This document shows, piece by piece, positions 46,161 to 56,042 of a DNA stretch of 64,000 nt. A program made the position numbers and the translations under genes. This DNA is from DAOUEO01 sp963763495 (GTDB taxonomy: Bacteria > Chloroflexota > Dehalococcoidia > DSTF01 > JALHUB01), in NCBI GenBank assembly GCA_963763495.1, contig CAVXOY010000013.1:1-64000 (forward strand), written 5' to 3'. How positions within the stretch are numbered: the stretch's first letter is position 1; each line of letters starts with the position of its first letter. The notes under the pieces were generated by a model. That model saw only the letters and a list, made by a program, of their open reading frames with translations. It was not told the DNA's origin and ran no database searches.

Positions 46161-47435
46161 ATGGATCACCGTCGCGAGGCGCAGGAACAGGCTCTCGCCG
46201 GCGACACGCCGGCCGAAGTCCAACGTCTGAGTGACGACATCTGGCTCTTGCCCAGGCCATTGGGCAACACAGTGCTCGTCGCGACAAAAGAAGGCGCTGC
46301 CGTCATTGATCCGGGCCTGGAGGCGAACGGGCCGCGCGTCCGCGAAGAGCTGCGCCGGCGCACCCAGGCGCCGCTCCGCCTGATCATCTACACCCACGGT
46401 CACGCTGATCACGCCTTCGGAACAGGGGCACTGCTCAAGGATGCTGCCGAGCGGGGCGATCCGCCGCCGGATATCGTCGGCCATAAGCGTGTCAGAGACC
46501 GGTTCGACGTCTACCAGCGGCTGCAGGGGAGGCAGGAGTTCATCAACCGCATCCAATTCGCCATTCCTGCGGCCGTTCAGGCCTTCCCCCGATCCTACTA
46601 CTATCCCACCATTACCTACGAGGATCGCATCGCCTTCCGCATCGGCGGTTTGACTCTCGAGTGCCGGCACGGAATGGGCGAGACTGACGACGCGACCTGG
46701 GTGTCGATAGCCGAGCGGAGCATGATCGTATCGGGCGATTTCCTGATCCAGGGGTGCCCGAACGTCGGCAATCCGTTCAAAGTGCAGCGATACGCGCGGG
46801 AGTGGGCGCAGGCGCTGGAGGAGATGGCCGCGCTGGGAGCGGAGATCGTTGTCCCTGGTCACGGGCCGGTGCTCGGCCGCGAAGCCGGCATTGAGCAGAT
46901 GCTGGAGACGGCGCGTGCCCTGCGCTATCTGGAAGATGAGGTCGTGCGCCGGCTGAACGAGGGGCAATGGCAGGAGCAGATCCTGGAAGAGGTGGACCTG
47001 CCGCCGGATCTCAAGGAGAAGCCATACCTGGCACCCACCTATGGCTGTCCCCGCTTCGTCGTTCATGGCATCATTCGCCGCTATGCTGGTTGGTACGACG
47101 GCAACCCCAGCGATCTCTTCCCGAGCACTCGGGCGGAGGTTGCCCAGGATGTCCTTGCTGCCGCCGGTGGCCCGCCGTCTCTCCTGGAGCGTGCGCGTTC
47201 TCTACGGGATGCCGGCGGAATACGGAATCTGCAGCGCGCGCTGCATCTGACGGACTATGTCCTGTTCGGCGAAGGAGATGCGGGGCCATACGCTCGGGAG
47301 GCGCATGCGTTGAAGGCGGAGTTGCTGGAGGCGCGAGCCCAGGCCGAGCCCTCATTCATCGCCCGAAACATCTTCGCCAATGGCGCGAAATCGGAGAGGG
47401 GATTCGAGGCTCCGCAGGGCGAAGGACAAGCCTGA
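46161..47435 (+). CDS. Metallo-beta-lactamase-fold hydrolase with an alkylsulfatase-type dimerisation region
   Basis: 424 residues. The zinc motif is THGHADHAFG, with further His in HGMGETDD and the metal-bridging part VSGDFLIQ, and VPGHGP. The later RYAGWYDGNPSDLF is the landmark of class III alkylsulfatases (SdsA1/BDS1) dimerisation domains. It is shorter than those enzymes (about 650 residues), without the C-terminal SCP2-like domain and without a signal peptide, so the substrate may be an intracellular sulfate ester or a different ester. ATG with GGGAGGAG upstream. About 97 bases after the GH1 gene and 32 before the URO-D-like gene, same direction. Confidence 0.85.
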   Translation: MDHRREAQEQALAGDTPAEVQRLSDDIWLLPRPLGNTVLVATKEGAAVIDPGLEANGPRVREELRRRTQAPLRLIIYTHGHADHAFGTGALLKDAAERGDPPPDIVGHKRVRDRFDVYQRLQGRQEFINRIQFAIPAAVQAFPRSYYYPTITYEDRIAFRIGGLTLECRHGMGETDDATWVSIAERSMIVSGDFLIQGCPNVGNPFKVQRYAREWAQALEEMAALGAEIVVPGHGPVLGREAGIEQMLETARALRYLEDEVVRRLNEGQWQEQILEEVDLPPDLKEKPYLAPTYGCPRFVVHGIIRRYAGWYDGNPSDLFPSTRAEVAQDVLAAAGGPPSLLERARSLRDAGGIRNLQRALHLTDYVLFGEGDAGPYAREAHALKAELLEARAQAEPSFIARNIFANGAKSERGFEAPQGEGQA

Positions 47436-47467
47436 GATTCTGTTGCCCCCTGAGGAGGGGAAACGAA

Positions 47468-48727
47468 ATGAATTCGCGAGAACGGGTGCGAAAGACGCTC
47501 AACCATGAGGCGCCGGACAGAATCCCGCTCGACCTGGACGCCACAGCGGTTACCGGCATCTCCGCCAGCACCTACGGACACCTTCGACGCGCCCTCGGCC
47601 TGGAGCCCAAGCCGGTCAAGGTCTGGGAACCCTTCCAGATGCTGGGTGAAGTCGAGCTCGACGTCAAAGAGGCGCTGGGTGTGGACGTGGTGGGTATCGA
47701 GAGGCTGATGACCGCCTTCGGCTTCGCCAACGTGAACTGGAAGCCCTGGCGTCCCTTTCACGGAGTGGACGTGCTGGTCGGCGAGGGCTTCGTCACGACC
47801 GAGGCGGAGAACGGCGACACCCTCGTCTACCCCGGCGGCGACCTGACCGCCCCTCCCAGCGGCCGCATGCCCAAGAACGGTTTCTACTTCGACTCGATCG
47901 TGCGCCAGCAGCCCCTCGACTGGGATCATCTGAACGCCGAAGAGTGGGTGCGTAGCCGGTTCTTCGTCTACCCCGACTTCTACCTGGAGTATGTCCAGCG
48001 GGAGGTCGACAACCTGTACCGCAATACGTCCTTCTCGATAATGGGCGCCGTATTCGGTGGCAGCTTTGGTGACATAGCGGGGGTGCCCGCGCCCGGGAGC
48101 AGAGCCCCGAAAGGGATCAGCGACCCCGAGGACTGGTACCTTGTTCATGCCTCTCATCCCGAGTTCATCAAAGAGGCCTTCGATCTGGAGTGCGAGATCG
48201 CTCTCCAGAACCTGAAGCTCTACCGAGAAGCGGTCGGCGACAGGATCGACGCCGTATCGATCAGCGGTACCGACTTCGGTAGCCAGCGCGGCCCTATCAT
48301 GTCGCCCAGAATGTACCGTGAGCTCTACAAGCCTTATCACAAGAAGATCAACGATTGGGTTCATGCCAACACGGGCTGGAAGACCTTCTACCACTGCTGC
48401 GGCAGCATTGTCGCCCTGCTGGACGACTTTGTGGAGGTGGGCGTGGACATCCTGAACCCGGTTCAGACCTCAGCCGAGGGGATGGACCCAGTCATGCTGA
48501 AGGAGAAGTACGGCGATAAGCTGGTCTTCTGGGGAGGTGGCGTCGACACACAGCGAGTGTTGCCCTTCGGCACGCCGGACGAAGTGCGCGAAGACGTCAG
48601 GCGGCGACTGGAGGTCTTCGGCGAGGGTGGCGGCTTCGTCTTCGCGGCGATCCACAACATCCAGCACGGCGTGCCAGCCGAGAATCTAACCGCGATGTTC
48701 GAGACTCTAAGGAGTTTTCGACCATAA
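47468..48727 (+). CDS. Uroporphyrinogen-decarboxylase-family protein (third type)
   Basis: 419 residues from the ATG at 47468 (TGAGGAGGGG upstream); the open frame extends upstream without a plausible start. N-terminal RERVRKTLNHEAPDRIPLDLDA is typical of the URO-D/MtaA family, and FYHCCGSI carries the His and Cys that bind zinc in methyltransferases of this family. It differs from the paralogue pair at 36354 and 57039 in having the N-terminal RERV motif and no GTGYCLG motif. Likely a methyltransferase or a related lyase of methylated or methoxylated substrates. Follows the metallo-hydrolase gene by 32 bases, so probably co-transcribed. Confidence 0.85.
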   Translation: MNSRERVRKTLNHEAPDRIPLDLDATAVTGISASTYGHLRRALGLEPKPVKVWEPFQMLGEVELDVKEALGVDVVGIERLMTAFGFANVNWKPWRPFHGVDVLVGEGFVTTEAENGDTLVYPGGDLTAPPSGRMPKNGFYFDSIVRQQPLDWDHLNAEEWVRSRFFVYPDFYLEYVQREVDNLYRNTSFSIMGAVFGGSFGDIAGVPAPGSRAPKGISDPEDWYLVHASHPEFIKEAFDLECEIALQNLKLYREAVGDRIDAVSISGTDFGSQRGPIMSPRMYRELYKPYHKKINDWVHANTGWKTFYHCCGSIVALLDDFVEVGVDILNPVQTSAEGMDPVMLKEKYGDKLVFWGGGVDTQRVLPFGTPDEVREDVRRRLEVFGEGGGFVFAAIHNIQHGVPAENLTAMFETLRSFRP

Positions 48728-48789
48728 GTCCTAAGCGTTTCTGGATCGAGGATAGCGGAAGCTGGGAGCAGCAGTGCATAATATAATAC

Positions 48790-48818
48790 TTGCAATTATT
48801 GTCTGATCAATCTATATT
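48790..48818 (+). promoter_or_regulatory. Promoter of the enoyl-CoA hydratase operon, with shared TACTTGC operator-like motif
   Basis: TTGCAA (48790-48795), a 17-base spacer and TATATT (48813-48818). The sequence around the -35 box, AATACTTGCAATTA, matches that in front of the TetR gene (AGTACTTGCTATTA), suggesting a common regulator. Confidence 0.6.
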
Positions 48819-48879
48819 TATGCCAAAGAGAGGATCAGCCGATTCTGGGGGTATCTTTAGCGGGAAGGAAGATACAAGT

Positions 48880-49681
48880 ATGGCATACAAAGAGATACTA
48901 ACCGAGACTCGTGGCCGGGTGGGGATAGTAACCTTGAACCGTCCCGAGAGGCGGAACGCGCTAAGCCCGACGATGGGTGAGGAGGTACGGGAAGTCGTTG
49001 AGGCGTACAACGCCGACCCGGGTATCGGCGCCATCGTCCTAACGGGTGTCGACCCGGCGTTCTGCGGCGGCGCCGACGTCGGCGACTGGAAACGCGGCTT
49101 GGATGAGCCCAAAGGAGGCTCAACGCGAACGCACGCGCCTTGGCAGCGAAGAGAACTGGGTCCATTTCTGGGGGCGCTCCAAGCCCATAATCTGCGCCGT
49201 GAACGGGCCGTCGATTGGGGCGGGACTGACAATGACCTTATCCGCCGATGTCCGTATCGCCTCGGACCGTGCCCGCTTTTCGATGCGTTTCGTCCGCATG
49301 GGGCTCATACCGGAGCTGGCAAGCACCAAGCTTCTTCCCCTGATCGTCGGCTTCAATAGGGCGCTGGAGTTGATGCTGACGGGCAAGACGATCGATGCGC
49401 AGGAGGCAGAGAGAATCGGCTTGGTCAGCCGCGTGGTCCCTCACGACCAGTTGCTGGAGGAGGCGGTGACGCTGGCAGCGGATATAGCCTTCAATCCCAC
49501 GGAGTCGCTGCTGGTGATCAAGAAGCTGACCTGGGCACACCTGGTTGAGACCGACATCGGCAAGGTTATGGTCAGCGAGGGGACGGAGTTGCTGGCGGCG
49601 ACCGCTAGGCCTGCTTTTGGGGAAGCGGTGAGCGCTTTCCTGGAGAAGCGGCAGCCGGATTTCCACAAACCTCCCGCCTAA
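48880..49681 (+). CDS. Enoyl-CoA hydratase/isomerase family protein, one frameshift
   Basis: About 266 residues after removing one A from AAA at 49111-49113. Crotonase fold: IVTLNRPERRNALSPTM at the N-terminus, the oxyanion-hole segment VDPAFCGGADVGDWKRG, then IICAVNGPSIGAGLTMTLSADVRIASDRARF with the second oxyanion position. The ATG at 48880 follows GGGAAGGAAG. It hydrates trans-2-enoyl-CoA in beta-oxidation, or acts as a related isomerase or hydrolase; the usual catalytic Glu pair is not certain by eye. First gene after a new promoter and in front of two acyl-CoA dehydrogenases. Confidence 0.87.
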
Positions 49682-49789
49682 GATTGCGGGCGTGCTTGTC
49701 GGTAAACGGAGCAGGAACCTCTGCTCGGGATGGACAAGCCGCAGAATCGACTTGCGATTCAGATGGCAGTCAACGAATAGGAGTGCGGT

Positions 49790-51040
49790 ATGTACACCGA
49801 ATTGAACCCCGGTCTTACGCAAACCCAGGTCTCCCTGAAGGAGGAGACCCATCGGTTTGCCGCCGAGGTGTTGCGGCCGGCGAGCATCGAACTGGACAAG
49901 CTAGCCGATCCGGAGGACGTAATAAAGGAAGGCTCAGCCTTCTGGGACGTATTTCGCAAGTACTTCGAACTGGAACGCCATCTCGCGGGCATGCCCGAGG
50001 AGTTGGGCGGCACCACCATGGACCCGCTGGAGCGCCAGATCGTTGGTGAGGAGATGGGATGGGGCTCGGCCGACCTCGCAATAGGGCTGGGCGTGGTCTC
50101 TTCACCATTCTCCATGGCTGTCGTTGCGTCGCAGCTATTTGGCGACCGGCGGCTTGTAGATGAACTCGTGGTGCCATACGCAAAGGACAGGGAGGCAAAG
50201 TACATCGGTTGCTGGGCAATCACGGAGCCGCAGCACGGCGCGGACACGACCGTGGCCACACTGCCCGGGTATACGGATAACCCCGCTGTTTCGCTCGAGA
50301 CCAGAGCTAGGCGTGACGGCGATGACTGGATAATCAGCGGCGCGAAGTCGGCTTGGGTATCCAACGGTACGATTGCCACCCATGGCATGGTGCACTTCGC
50401 TGTCGACCGTGCGAAAGGGCCGGCTTCTACAGCCATAGCGATCATCCCTCTCAATCTGCCCGGCGTATCAAAAGGGAAGCCGCTGAACAAACTCGGTCAG
50501 CGGGCGCTCAATCAGGGAGAAGTCTTCTTCGACGATGTGCGGATCCCCGACTACTACGTTGTCGTAAAGCCTGAGTTATACCCGCTAGTGGAGGATATGA
50601 TCCTTTCTGTTGCTAACGGGGGCATGTCGGCGACTTTCACGGGGCTGGCGCAGGCCGCTTTCGAGGAGGCGATGACCTACTGCAAGCAACGTGTCCAGGG
50701 TGGCAAACCTCTCTGCGAGCACCAGTTGGTGCAGCGGAAGCTGTTCGATATGTTCATTAAGGTGGAATCATCACGGGCCTTCTCACGGGCGCTGCTAACG
50801 TACAACGGCCAGGCGGCGATCCCCTTGTCGCGATTCGCTGTCGCGGGGAAGGTCTACGCTACACAAACCGCCTTCGAGGTGGCGAGCGATGCTGTCCAGC
50901 TCTTTGGCGGCTACGGGCTATCGAAGGAGTTCCTGGTCGAGAAGCTGTTCAGGGATGCCCGGGCATCAATGATTGAGGACGGCGCGAACGACGTACTTGC
51001 CTTGACTGCCTCCCGCCAACTCATTGATACTCACCTTTAG
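49790..51040 (+). CDS. Acyl-CoA dehydrogenase, first of three close paralogues
   Basis: 416 residues, intact. The N-terminal helical domain begins SLKEETHRFAAEVLRPAS; the flavin-binding middle has CWAITEPQHGADTT and WIISGAKSAWVSNG; the C-terminal domain has YCKQRVQGGKPLCEHQLVQRKL and VQLFGGYGLSKEFLVEKLFRD. The catalytic Glu would be in IEDGANDV, where many family members have IYEGTxxI, so the substrate set may be unusual. FAD-dependent alpha,beta-dehydrogenation of an acyl-CoA, passing electrons to ETF. ATG after AGGAG. Same operon as the hydratase; paralogues at 62353-63592 and 63732-64000. Confidence 0.93.
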   Translation: MYTELNPGLTQTQVSLKEETHRFAAEVLRPASIELDKLADPEDVIKEGSAFWDVFRKYFELERHLAGMPEELGGTTMDPLERQIVGEEMGWGSADLAIGLGVVSSPFSMAVVASQLFGDRRLVDELVVPYAKDREAKYIGCWAITEPQHGADTTVATLPGYTDNPAVSLETRARRDGDDWIISGAKSAWVSNGTIATHGMVHFAVDRAKGPASTAIAIIPLNLPGVSKGKPLNKLGQRALNQGEVFFDDVRIPDYYVVVKPELYPLVEDMILSVANGGMSATFTGLAQAAFEEAMTYCKQRVQGGKPLCEHQLVQRKLFDMFIKVESSRAFSRALLTYNGQAAIPLSRFAVAGKVYATQTAFEVASDAVQLFGGYGLSKEFLVEKLFRDARASMIEDGANDVLALTASRQLIDTHL

Positions 51041-51236
51041 CGGGCAGCATAATAGGCGCGCGATGCACATCGGCGCTGAGGCAAAGCAAGTGATCTGGGC
51101 GCATCGGGCCCAAGTCGGCGTCGTCAACCAATGCGCAGATAGTGCCGTCGCTGCCCGGCAACTCGACATAATAGTGGCGAGGCTGCAGTCTGCAGCGTGA
51201 GCCCAGAGGCGAGAATTAGGGGAACGGGGGAAAGCA

Positions 51237-52419
51237 ATGGATCTTCGAGACACACCGGAAGAAGCGGCCTGGCGACAGGAAGTCCGCGCGTTCATCGATA
51301 AGGAACTGCCGCAGAGGTTCAAGGATGAGCCGATGGACTCGGAAGAGGCAGCGGCGCTCTGGGGTGATCCAGACATGATGGCGTGGCGCAGCAAGTTGGC
51401 GGAGCGGGGGTGGATCGCCCCGTCATGGCCCAAGGAATACGGCGGCGCTGCCTTTCACTTTGATGCAGCAGTTCATCATGGGAGAGGAGATGGCGGAGGC
51501 GTACGCTCCTTCCGTCGGTGGGGCCGGCATATCGATGGTCGGGCCGACTCTCATAGCGCACGGTACAGAGGAGCAGAAGAAAGAGTTTCTGCCCAAGATA
51601 CTGTCCGGCGAGACCTTCTTCTGTCAGGGTTTCAGCGAACCTGAGGCCGGCTCGGACCTGGCATCGCTGCGCACCCGGGCTGTCCGCGATGGTGACGAGT
51701 ACGTGATCAACGGACAGAAGACATGGACGAGCATGGCTCACCATTCTAACTGGATGTTCTTGCTGGCGCGGACGGACGCTGAAGCGCCGAAGCACAAGGG
51801 GATAAGCTACTTTCTGGTGGAGATGAAGACTCCGGGTATTGAAGTGCGGCCGCTGCCGGACATCACGGGGAACGTGATGTTCAACGAGGTCTTCTTCGAC
51901 AACGTGCGGGTGCCGGCGACGAACATAGTAGGGGAGGAGAACCGGGGCTGGTACATTGCCACGACGACCCTCGACTTCGAGCGGGCGTCTGCCATAGGCG
52001 CCGTCGTGGCGCTGCGGCAGACCGTCGAGCAGCTCATTCGAATCGCCAAAGAAGGCGGCGAGATGAGCACTCTGAGCCGGAACCCCGGCCTGCGGCAGGA
52101 GCTGGCGGACCGGATGATAGAGGTGCAGGTAACCCGGCTCATGGCCTACCAGATCGTCTCGATGCTGGGACGAGGGCTGATTCCCAACTACCAGGCATCG
52201 ATGCTGAAGACGTTCGCGACGGAGACAGTGCAGCGTGTCGCCGGGACGGGCGTGCATCTCCTGGGCCTGTACGGCGGGTTGTATGGGGAGAAGGCGCCGG
52301 AGAAAGGCGCTATCTCCCGAAGCTACCTCAACACACTGGGGCTGACGATTGCTGCCGGGACATCAGAGATTCAGCGCAACATCATCGCTACGAGGGGGCT
52401 GGGCCTGCCACGACAGTAG
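51237..52419 (+). CDS. Acyl-CoA dehydrogenase (second type), one frameshift
   Basis: About 393 residues. N-terminal FRDTPEE-like start (DLRDTPEEAAWRQEVRAFID), GWIAPSWPKEYGG, then near 51450 a one-base shift, after which LMQQFIMGEEMAEAY continues. Flavin loop FFCQGFSEPEAGSDLASL, beta-domain YVINGQKTWTSMAHHS, and the C-terminal ISRSYLNTLGLTIAAGTSEIQRNII with the typical GTSEIQRNI end. This is the CaiA/IBD-like branch often found as paired subunits (FadE-type heteromers) in steroid and branched-chain pathways. The gap to the preceding dehydrogenase gene is about 196 bases without a gene, but the direction is the same. Confidence 0.92.
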
Positions 52420-52488
52420 TAAGAGATGATGGAATTGGCATGGGATATGCCTTCAGTGAATCCTGAGGATGGCAGGGAAAAATAGTAC

Positions 52489-52517
52489 TTGCTATTAACT
52501 TTTCCGGGGGATATACT
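52489..52517 (+). promoter_or_regulatory. Promoter of the TetR gene with the TACTTGC motif
   Basis: TTGCTA (52489-52494), a 17-base spacer and TATACT (52512-52517), 17 bases before the start codon. The -35 surroundings AGTACTTGCTATTA resemble the hydratase promoter at 48790. Confidence 0.6.
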
Positions 52518-52534
52518 ACCGCCGAGGAGGAACT

Positions 52535-53182
52535 ATGAGTCGAAGTTCGGTAGCTGCGCGCGCTCCCCAGAAGCGCCGGGTAGCGACAACGGAGCGTCTG
52601 CTTGATGCCGCGGCGGAGGTCTTTATCGAGCAAGGATACGACCGAACCAAGGTCGCTGATATAGCCCTTCGTGCGTCCGTCACTGTGGGCGCTATCTACT
52701 CCAACTTCCGAGGCAAGGCAGATATTCTGCTGGAGGTCATGCGGAGACGCCTGAAGCAGCAGCAGGATGAGGTCAAAGAGTACGTCAAGTCAAGGCCGGA
52801 CATAAGCACAGCGATCCTTGCCCTCGCCCGTGATCGAAACCAGCCCGGCATGGCGGAAACGCGGGCATTGACTCTGGAGATCTTCGCCGCCGCGCGGCGA
52901 GACCCTGCCGTTCGCGAGGTGGTCGCTGACCTGCTGATGGGAACGATAAGGTTCATGACGTCTCGGATAAAGGCTGCTCAAGAAGAAGGGCTTATTGACA
53001 AGGATGTGCACGCGCCGACTCTGGCCTGGCTCTACGTGATTCCGGCAGCCGGTGAGGCCTTCGCCGAGGCGGCCGGCCTGGAGCTACCCCCGTTGGACGG
53101 GTGGCTGCCGCTTCTGGAGAGAATCACCCGCGCGGTTGCGGCTCCGGGCGCTGCACCTTCATTGGATAATCTCAAGCGGTAA
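52535..53182 (+). CDS. TetR/AcrR-family transcriptional regulator
   Basis: 215 residues. The N-terminal helix-turn-helix (TTERLLDAAAEVFIEQGYDRTKVADIA, with VTVGAIYSNFRGKADIL) is typical; the C-terminal ligand-binding domain is helical and includes a conserved-looking LIDKDVHAPTLAWLYVIPA. GAGGAGG lies before the ATG. It lies in the middle of the fatty-acid-like catabolic cluster and shares a promoter motif with the hydratase operon, so I infer that it represses both, released by an acyl-CoA or the pathway substrate, as FadR/PaaR-like TetR members do. Confidence 0.92.
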   Translation: MSRSSVAARAPQKRRVATTERLLDAAAEVFIEQGYDRTKVADIALRASVTVGAIYSNFRGKADILLEVMRRRLKQQQDEVKEYVKSRPDISTAILALARDRNQPGMAETRALTLEIFAAARRDPAVREVVADLLMGTIRFMTSRIKAAQEEGLIDKDVHAPTLAWLYVIPAAGEAFAEAAGLELPPLDGWLPLLERITRAVAAPGAAPSLDNLKR

Positions 53183-53384
53183 CAGGGCGCTCATTTCGCC
53201 GTGAGATGCAGCGAGAAGAACGGGAGATATGCCCGGGTTCCGGTTGGCCGGGTGCGTGGGTAGTGTCGCTGCTGCGCGGTGAGAGTGTCGTGTGATCCAG
53301 GCGGGAATTCGCTCCCGCTTCAATATCCGCCGGCGCGGAGAGTCTAGTCTGGTGAATGATCCTTAGCCAAAACGGAGGACAACA

Positions 53385-55031
53385 ATGCAGGATACCAACT
53401 ACTGGCTTGACAGGGGACGGCGGCGGGTGCTGAGTCGGCGTCTTTCGCGGCGGCGGCTCATCCAGATGGGCGCGCTAGGCTCGGCGGGCGCGGTAGCGCT
53501 GGCAGTCGGGTGCGGCGGCGGAGATGACGGAAATGGAGGGAAAGCTACCGCGGGGCCGGGAGGCACTGCAGCGGCAGGGACGCCCCAACCCGGCGGCAAG
53601 GTCACGATTGCCTCCAATGCCCCCGTTTCGTCGCTGGATCCCGCCATCTGGTCTCTGGGAAGCGACAAGTACGTCACCTACAACGTCTACGACTGGCCGG
53701 CTACTCAGGGAACTGACGAGACCGGCGCTTTGACTGTGTTGCCCAACCTCGCGGAATCGTTCGAATGGGTCGACAACACGCACCTCGCCTTCCGCTGGCG
53801 TCAGGGCGTCAAGTTCCATGACGGGACCGACTTCAATTCCGATGCCATACAGGCGTACTACAAACGCGTCCTCGACCCAGAGACCAAATCGCCGCGGGCA
53901 GCAGAACTGAATACGCTCGACCACGTTGAGAGCTCAGACCTCTACAATTCAACGTATGTGCTGAAAAGCCCTGACGCGGTAGTAGCGGAGCTCGCGCTGA
54001 GTTTTTGGACATCCTGTATTCCCTCACCGGCTGCGTCGGACTTGGACGAGAAGCCGATCGGTACGGGGCCATTCATATTCAAGAGCCAGCAGCCCGGCGC
54101 TTCCTACGAACTGGTGAAGAATCCGGACTATTGGCGCCCCGGTGAGCCCTACCTGGACGGTTACTCTGTTAGAGTCATCCCTGACAAGGCCGTGGCCGCT
54201 GCCGCCCTCAAATCGGGAGAGGTTGACATGGTGGCGACTCTCGAAGTGCGGGATATCGCTCAGTTCAAGCAAGACCCCAACTTCAACGTCGTCACCCAGG
54301 GCGTCGGAGCGAAGAAGGTCTACGTCAACAACAACCGCGGCGCCTGCAAGGACGAGAGAGTCCGGAAGGCTCTCTCACTGGCTGTGAACCGCCAGGAGTT
54401 TATCGACCGCTATGCCGGTGAGGCCTTCATAACTCCCGGTCCCCTGATCAAGGGTGGAACTTTTGCCAACCCCGATGAGCCGGACCCGCAGTACGACCCG
54501 GAACAGGCAAAGCAACTCCTGACGGCGGCCGGTTACCCGGATGGGTTGGAGTTCGAGAAGATGTACACGACGACCGAACCGGCGGACCAGACTGACGCTC
54601 AGGTGCTTCAGGCCCAGTGGGCAGATGCGGGGATCAAGACCAATGTGGACTATGTGGCAACGGCCCAGGCCGGCGTAAGGCTGGCGACAGGCGACTACGA
54701 GCTGGCCATGGGTGGTGCCTTCGGCGAGGGTGACGACTATGAGTTGCGCAACGTCTATCACAGCAAGGGCGTGTTCAACGGTGGCTCACTCACCGACCCC
54801 GAAATCGATCGCCTGATCGACTCCGCCAAGCTGGAGCTGAACCCGGACGAGCGAAAGAAGATCTACTGGCAGGTGCAGAAGACCATCATGGAGAAGACGA
54901 TGGCCGTCTTCATCGTCGGTTTGCCCACGAGAGTTGTCGTGGCGAAGCGTGTCCAGGGCTATGCCCCCGATCTGGCTGTGAAGGGTGAGCCGCGCATGCA
55001 GTTCCAGTGGCGGAAGATCTGGGTCAGCTAG
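53385..55031 (+). CDS. Peptide/nickel-type ABC transporter substrate-binding protein (family 5)
   Basis: 548 residues. A twin-arginine-type signal (SRRRLIQMGALGSAGAVAL) precedes a lipobox AVGCGG, followed by the SBP_bac_5 fold: SLDPAIWSLGSDKYVTYNVYD, AESFEWVDNTHLAFRWRQGVKF, IGTGPFIFKSQQPG, DERVRKALSLAVNRQEFI. ATG after ACGGAGG. It starts a transporter operon with two permeases. No ATPase subunit is in the window, so it depends on genes elsewhere. The ligand is probably an organic molecule processed by the surrounding catabolic genes rather than a peptide; that is inference from context. Confidence 0.94.
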   Translation: MQDTNYWLDRGRRRVLSRRLSRRRLIQMGALGSAGAVALAVGCGGGDDGNGGKATAGPGGTAAAGTPQPGGKVTIASNAPVSSLDPAIWSLGSDKYVTYNVYDWPATQGTDETGALTVLPNLAESFEWVDNTHLAFRWRQGVKFHDGTDFNSDAIQAYYKRVLDPETKSPRAAELNTLDHVESSDLYNSTYVLKSPDAVVAELALSFWTSCIPSPAASDLDEKPIGTGPFIFKSQQPGASYELVKNPDYWRPGEPYLDGYSVRVIPDKAVAAAALKSGEVDMVATLEVRDIAQFKQDPNFNVVTQGVGAKKVYVNNNRGACKDERVRKALSLAVNRQEFIDRYAGEAFITPGPLIKGGTFANPDEPDPQYDPEQAKQLLTAAGYPDGLEFEKMYTTTEPADQTDAQVLQAQWADAGIKTNVDYVATAQAGVRLATGDYELAMGGAFGEGDDYELRNVYHSKGVFNGGSLTDPEIDRLIDSAKLELNPDERKKIYWQVQKTIMEKTMAVFIVGLPTRVVVAKRVQGYAPDLAVKGEPRMQFQWRKIWVS

Positions 55032-55088
55032 TCAGGGCACGTGACGGCATGAAGGCTCTGTCACAGCTTTGGCTTCGAGGGTCTCAGG

Positions 55089-56033
55089 ATGGCTAGACTT
55101 GTAGTCGCAAGGCTATTCCAGGCGGTTATCGTCCTGCTCCTGCTCACGCTGGTGGTCTTTGCCCTGCTCCGGCTCGTACCGGGCGACCCGATCCTCCAGA
55201 TACTCGGTCCCTATGCTGACAGGGAAACGATGGAGCAGTTGCGGGAGCAGTTGGGATTCAACCAGCCGGTGTATGAGCAGTATGCCTCCTGGCTCGGCAA
55301 CCTGCTCAGGGGAGACCTGGGTGACTCCATTATCAGTCGCCAGTCTGTGATGGAGATACTAACGGGGCGCATTCCCGTAACGCTGCAGGTAGCACTCGGC
55401 GCCTGGGCAGTCACCATCGCTATCGGCCTACCTGCCGGCATCATCGCTGCTTTGACCAGGAACCGCTGGCCCGACTACCTTTTCTCAATTTTCGCGGTCG
55501 GAGGCGTGGCAATGCCCAGTTTCTGGCTGGCGATCATGATGATCATCGTGTTTGCCGTCCACCTGGGCTGGGTGCCCACCAGCGGCTTTGTAAGCCCGAC
55601 GACAGACTTCTGGAAGAGCATGCAACTCTCTTTGATGCCGTGGCTGGTCGCGGGCATCGGCGGCGCGGCCGTGCTTATGCGCCAGACGCGCTCTGCCCTT
55701 TTGGAGGTGCTTGGGCAGGACTACATCAGGACGGCGACGGCCAAGGGTCTCGCTCACCGCGTTGTAGTTTTGAGACATGCCTTGAAGAACGCGATGATTC
55801 CAGTTGTGACGATCATCGGCTTGGCGCTGGGGAACCTGCTGGCAGGCGCGGTAATCGTCGAGGTCGTCTTTGGCCTGCCGGGGATGGGCAGACTGCTCGT
55901 CGAGTCTCTCTGGACCCACGACTATCCGGTTGTCCAGGGTATCGTCCTGATAGTGGGCATATCGGTGGTGTTGTCGAACCTTCTGGTCGACATCGCCTAC
56001 GGTTGGCTCGACCCTCGCGTCAGATACGGGTAG
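55089..56033 (+). CDS. DppB/OppB-type ABC transporter permease
   Basis: 314 residues, six membrane segments. N-terminal RLFQAVIVLLLLTLVVFALLRL and the family motif PGDPILQILG; the EAA coupling loop is around EVLGQDYIRTATAKGLAHRVVVLRHALKNAMIP; the end reads DIAYGWLDPRVRYG as usual. It follows the binding protein gene by 57 bases and is followed by the second permease after nine bases, so the three are one operon. Confidence 0.95.
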   Translation: MARLVVARLFQAVIVLLLLTLVVFALLRLVPGDPILQILGPYADRETMEQLREQLGFNQPVYEQYASWLGNLLRGDLGDSIISRQSVMEILTGRIPVTLQVALGAWAVTIAIGLPAGIIAALTRNRWPDYLFSIFAVGGVAMPSFWLAIMMIIVFAVHLGWVPTSGFVSPTTDFWKSMQLSLMPWLVAGIGGAAVLMRQTRSALLEVLGQDYIRTATAKGLAHRVVVLRHALKNAMIPVVTIIGLALGNLLAGAVIVEVVFGLPGMGRLLVESLWTHDYPVVQGIVLIVGISVVLSNLLVDIAYGWLDPRVRYG

Positions 56034-56042
56034 GTGGGAGTG

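Noticed and set aside
46967..47467. N-terminal extension of the URO-D-like gene at 47468
   Set aside because: The frame is open upstream but overlaps the metallo-hydrolase and is non-conserved; the ATG at 47468 has a good ribosome site and the family starts there.
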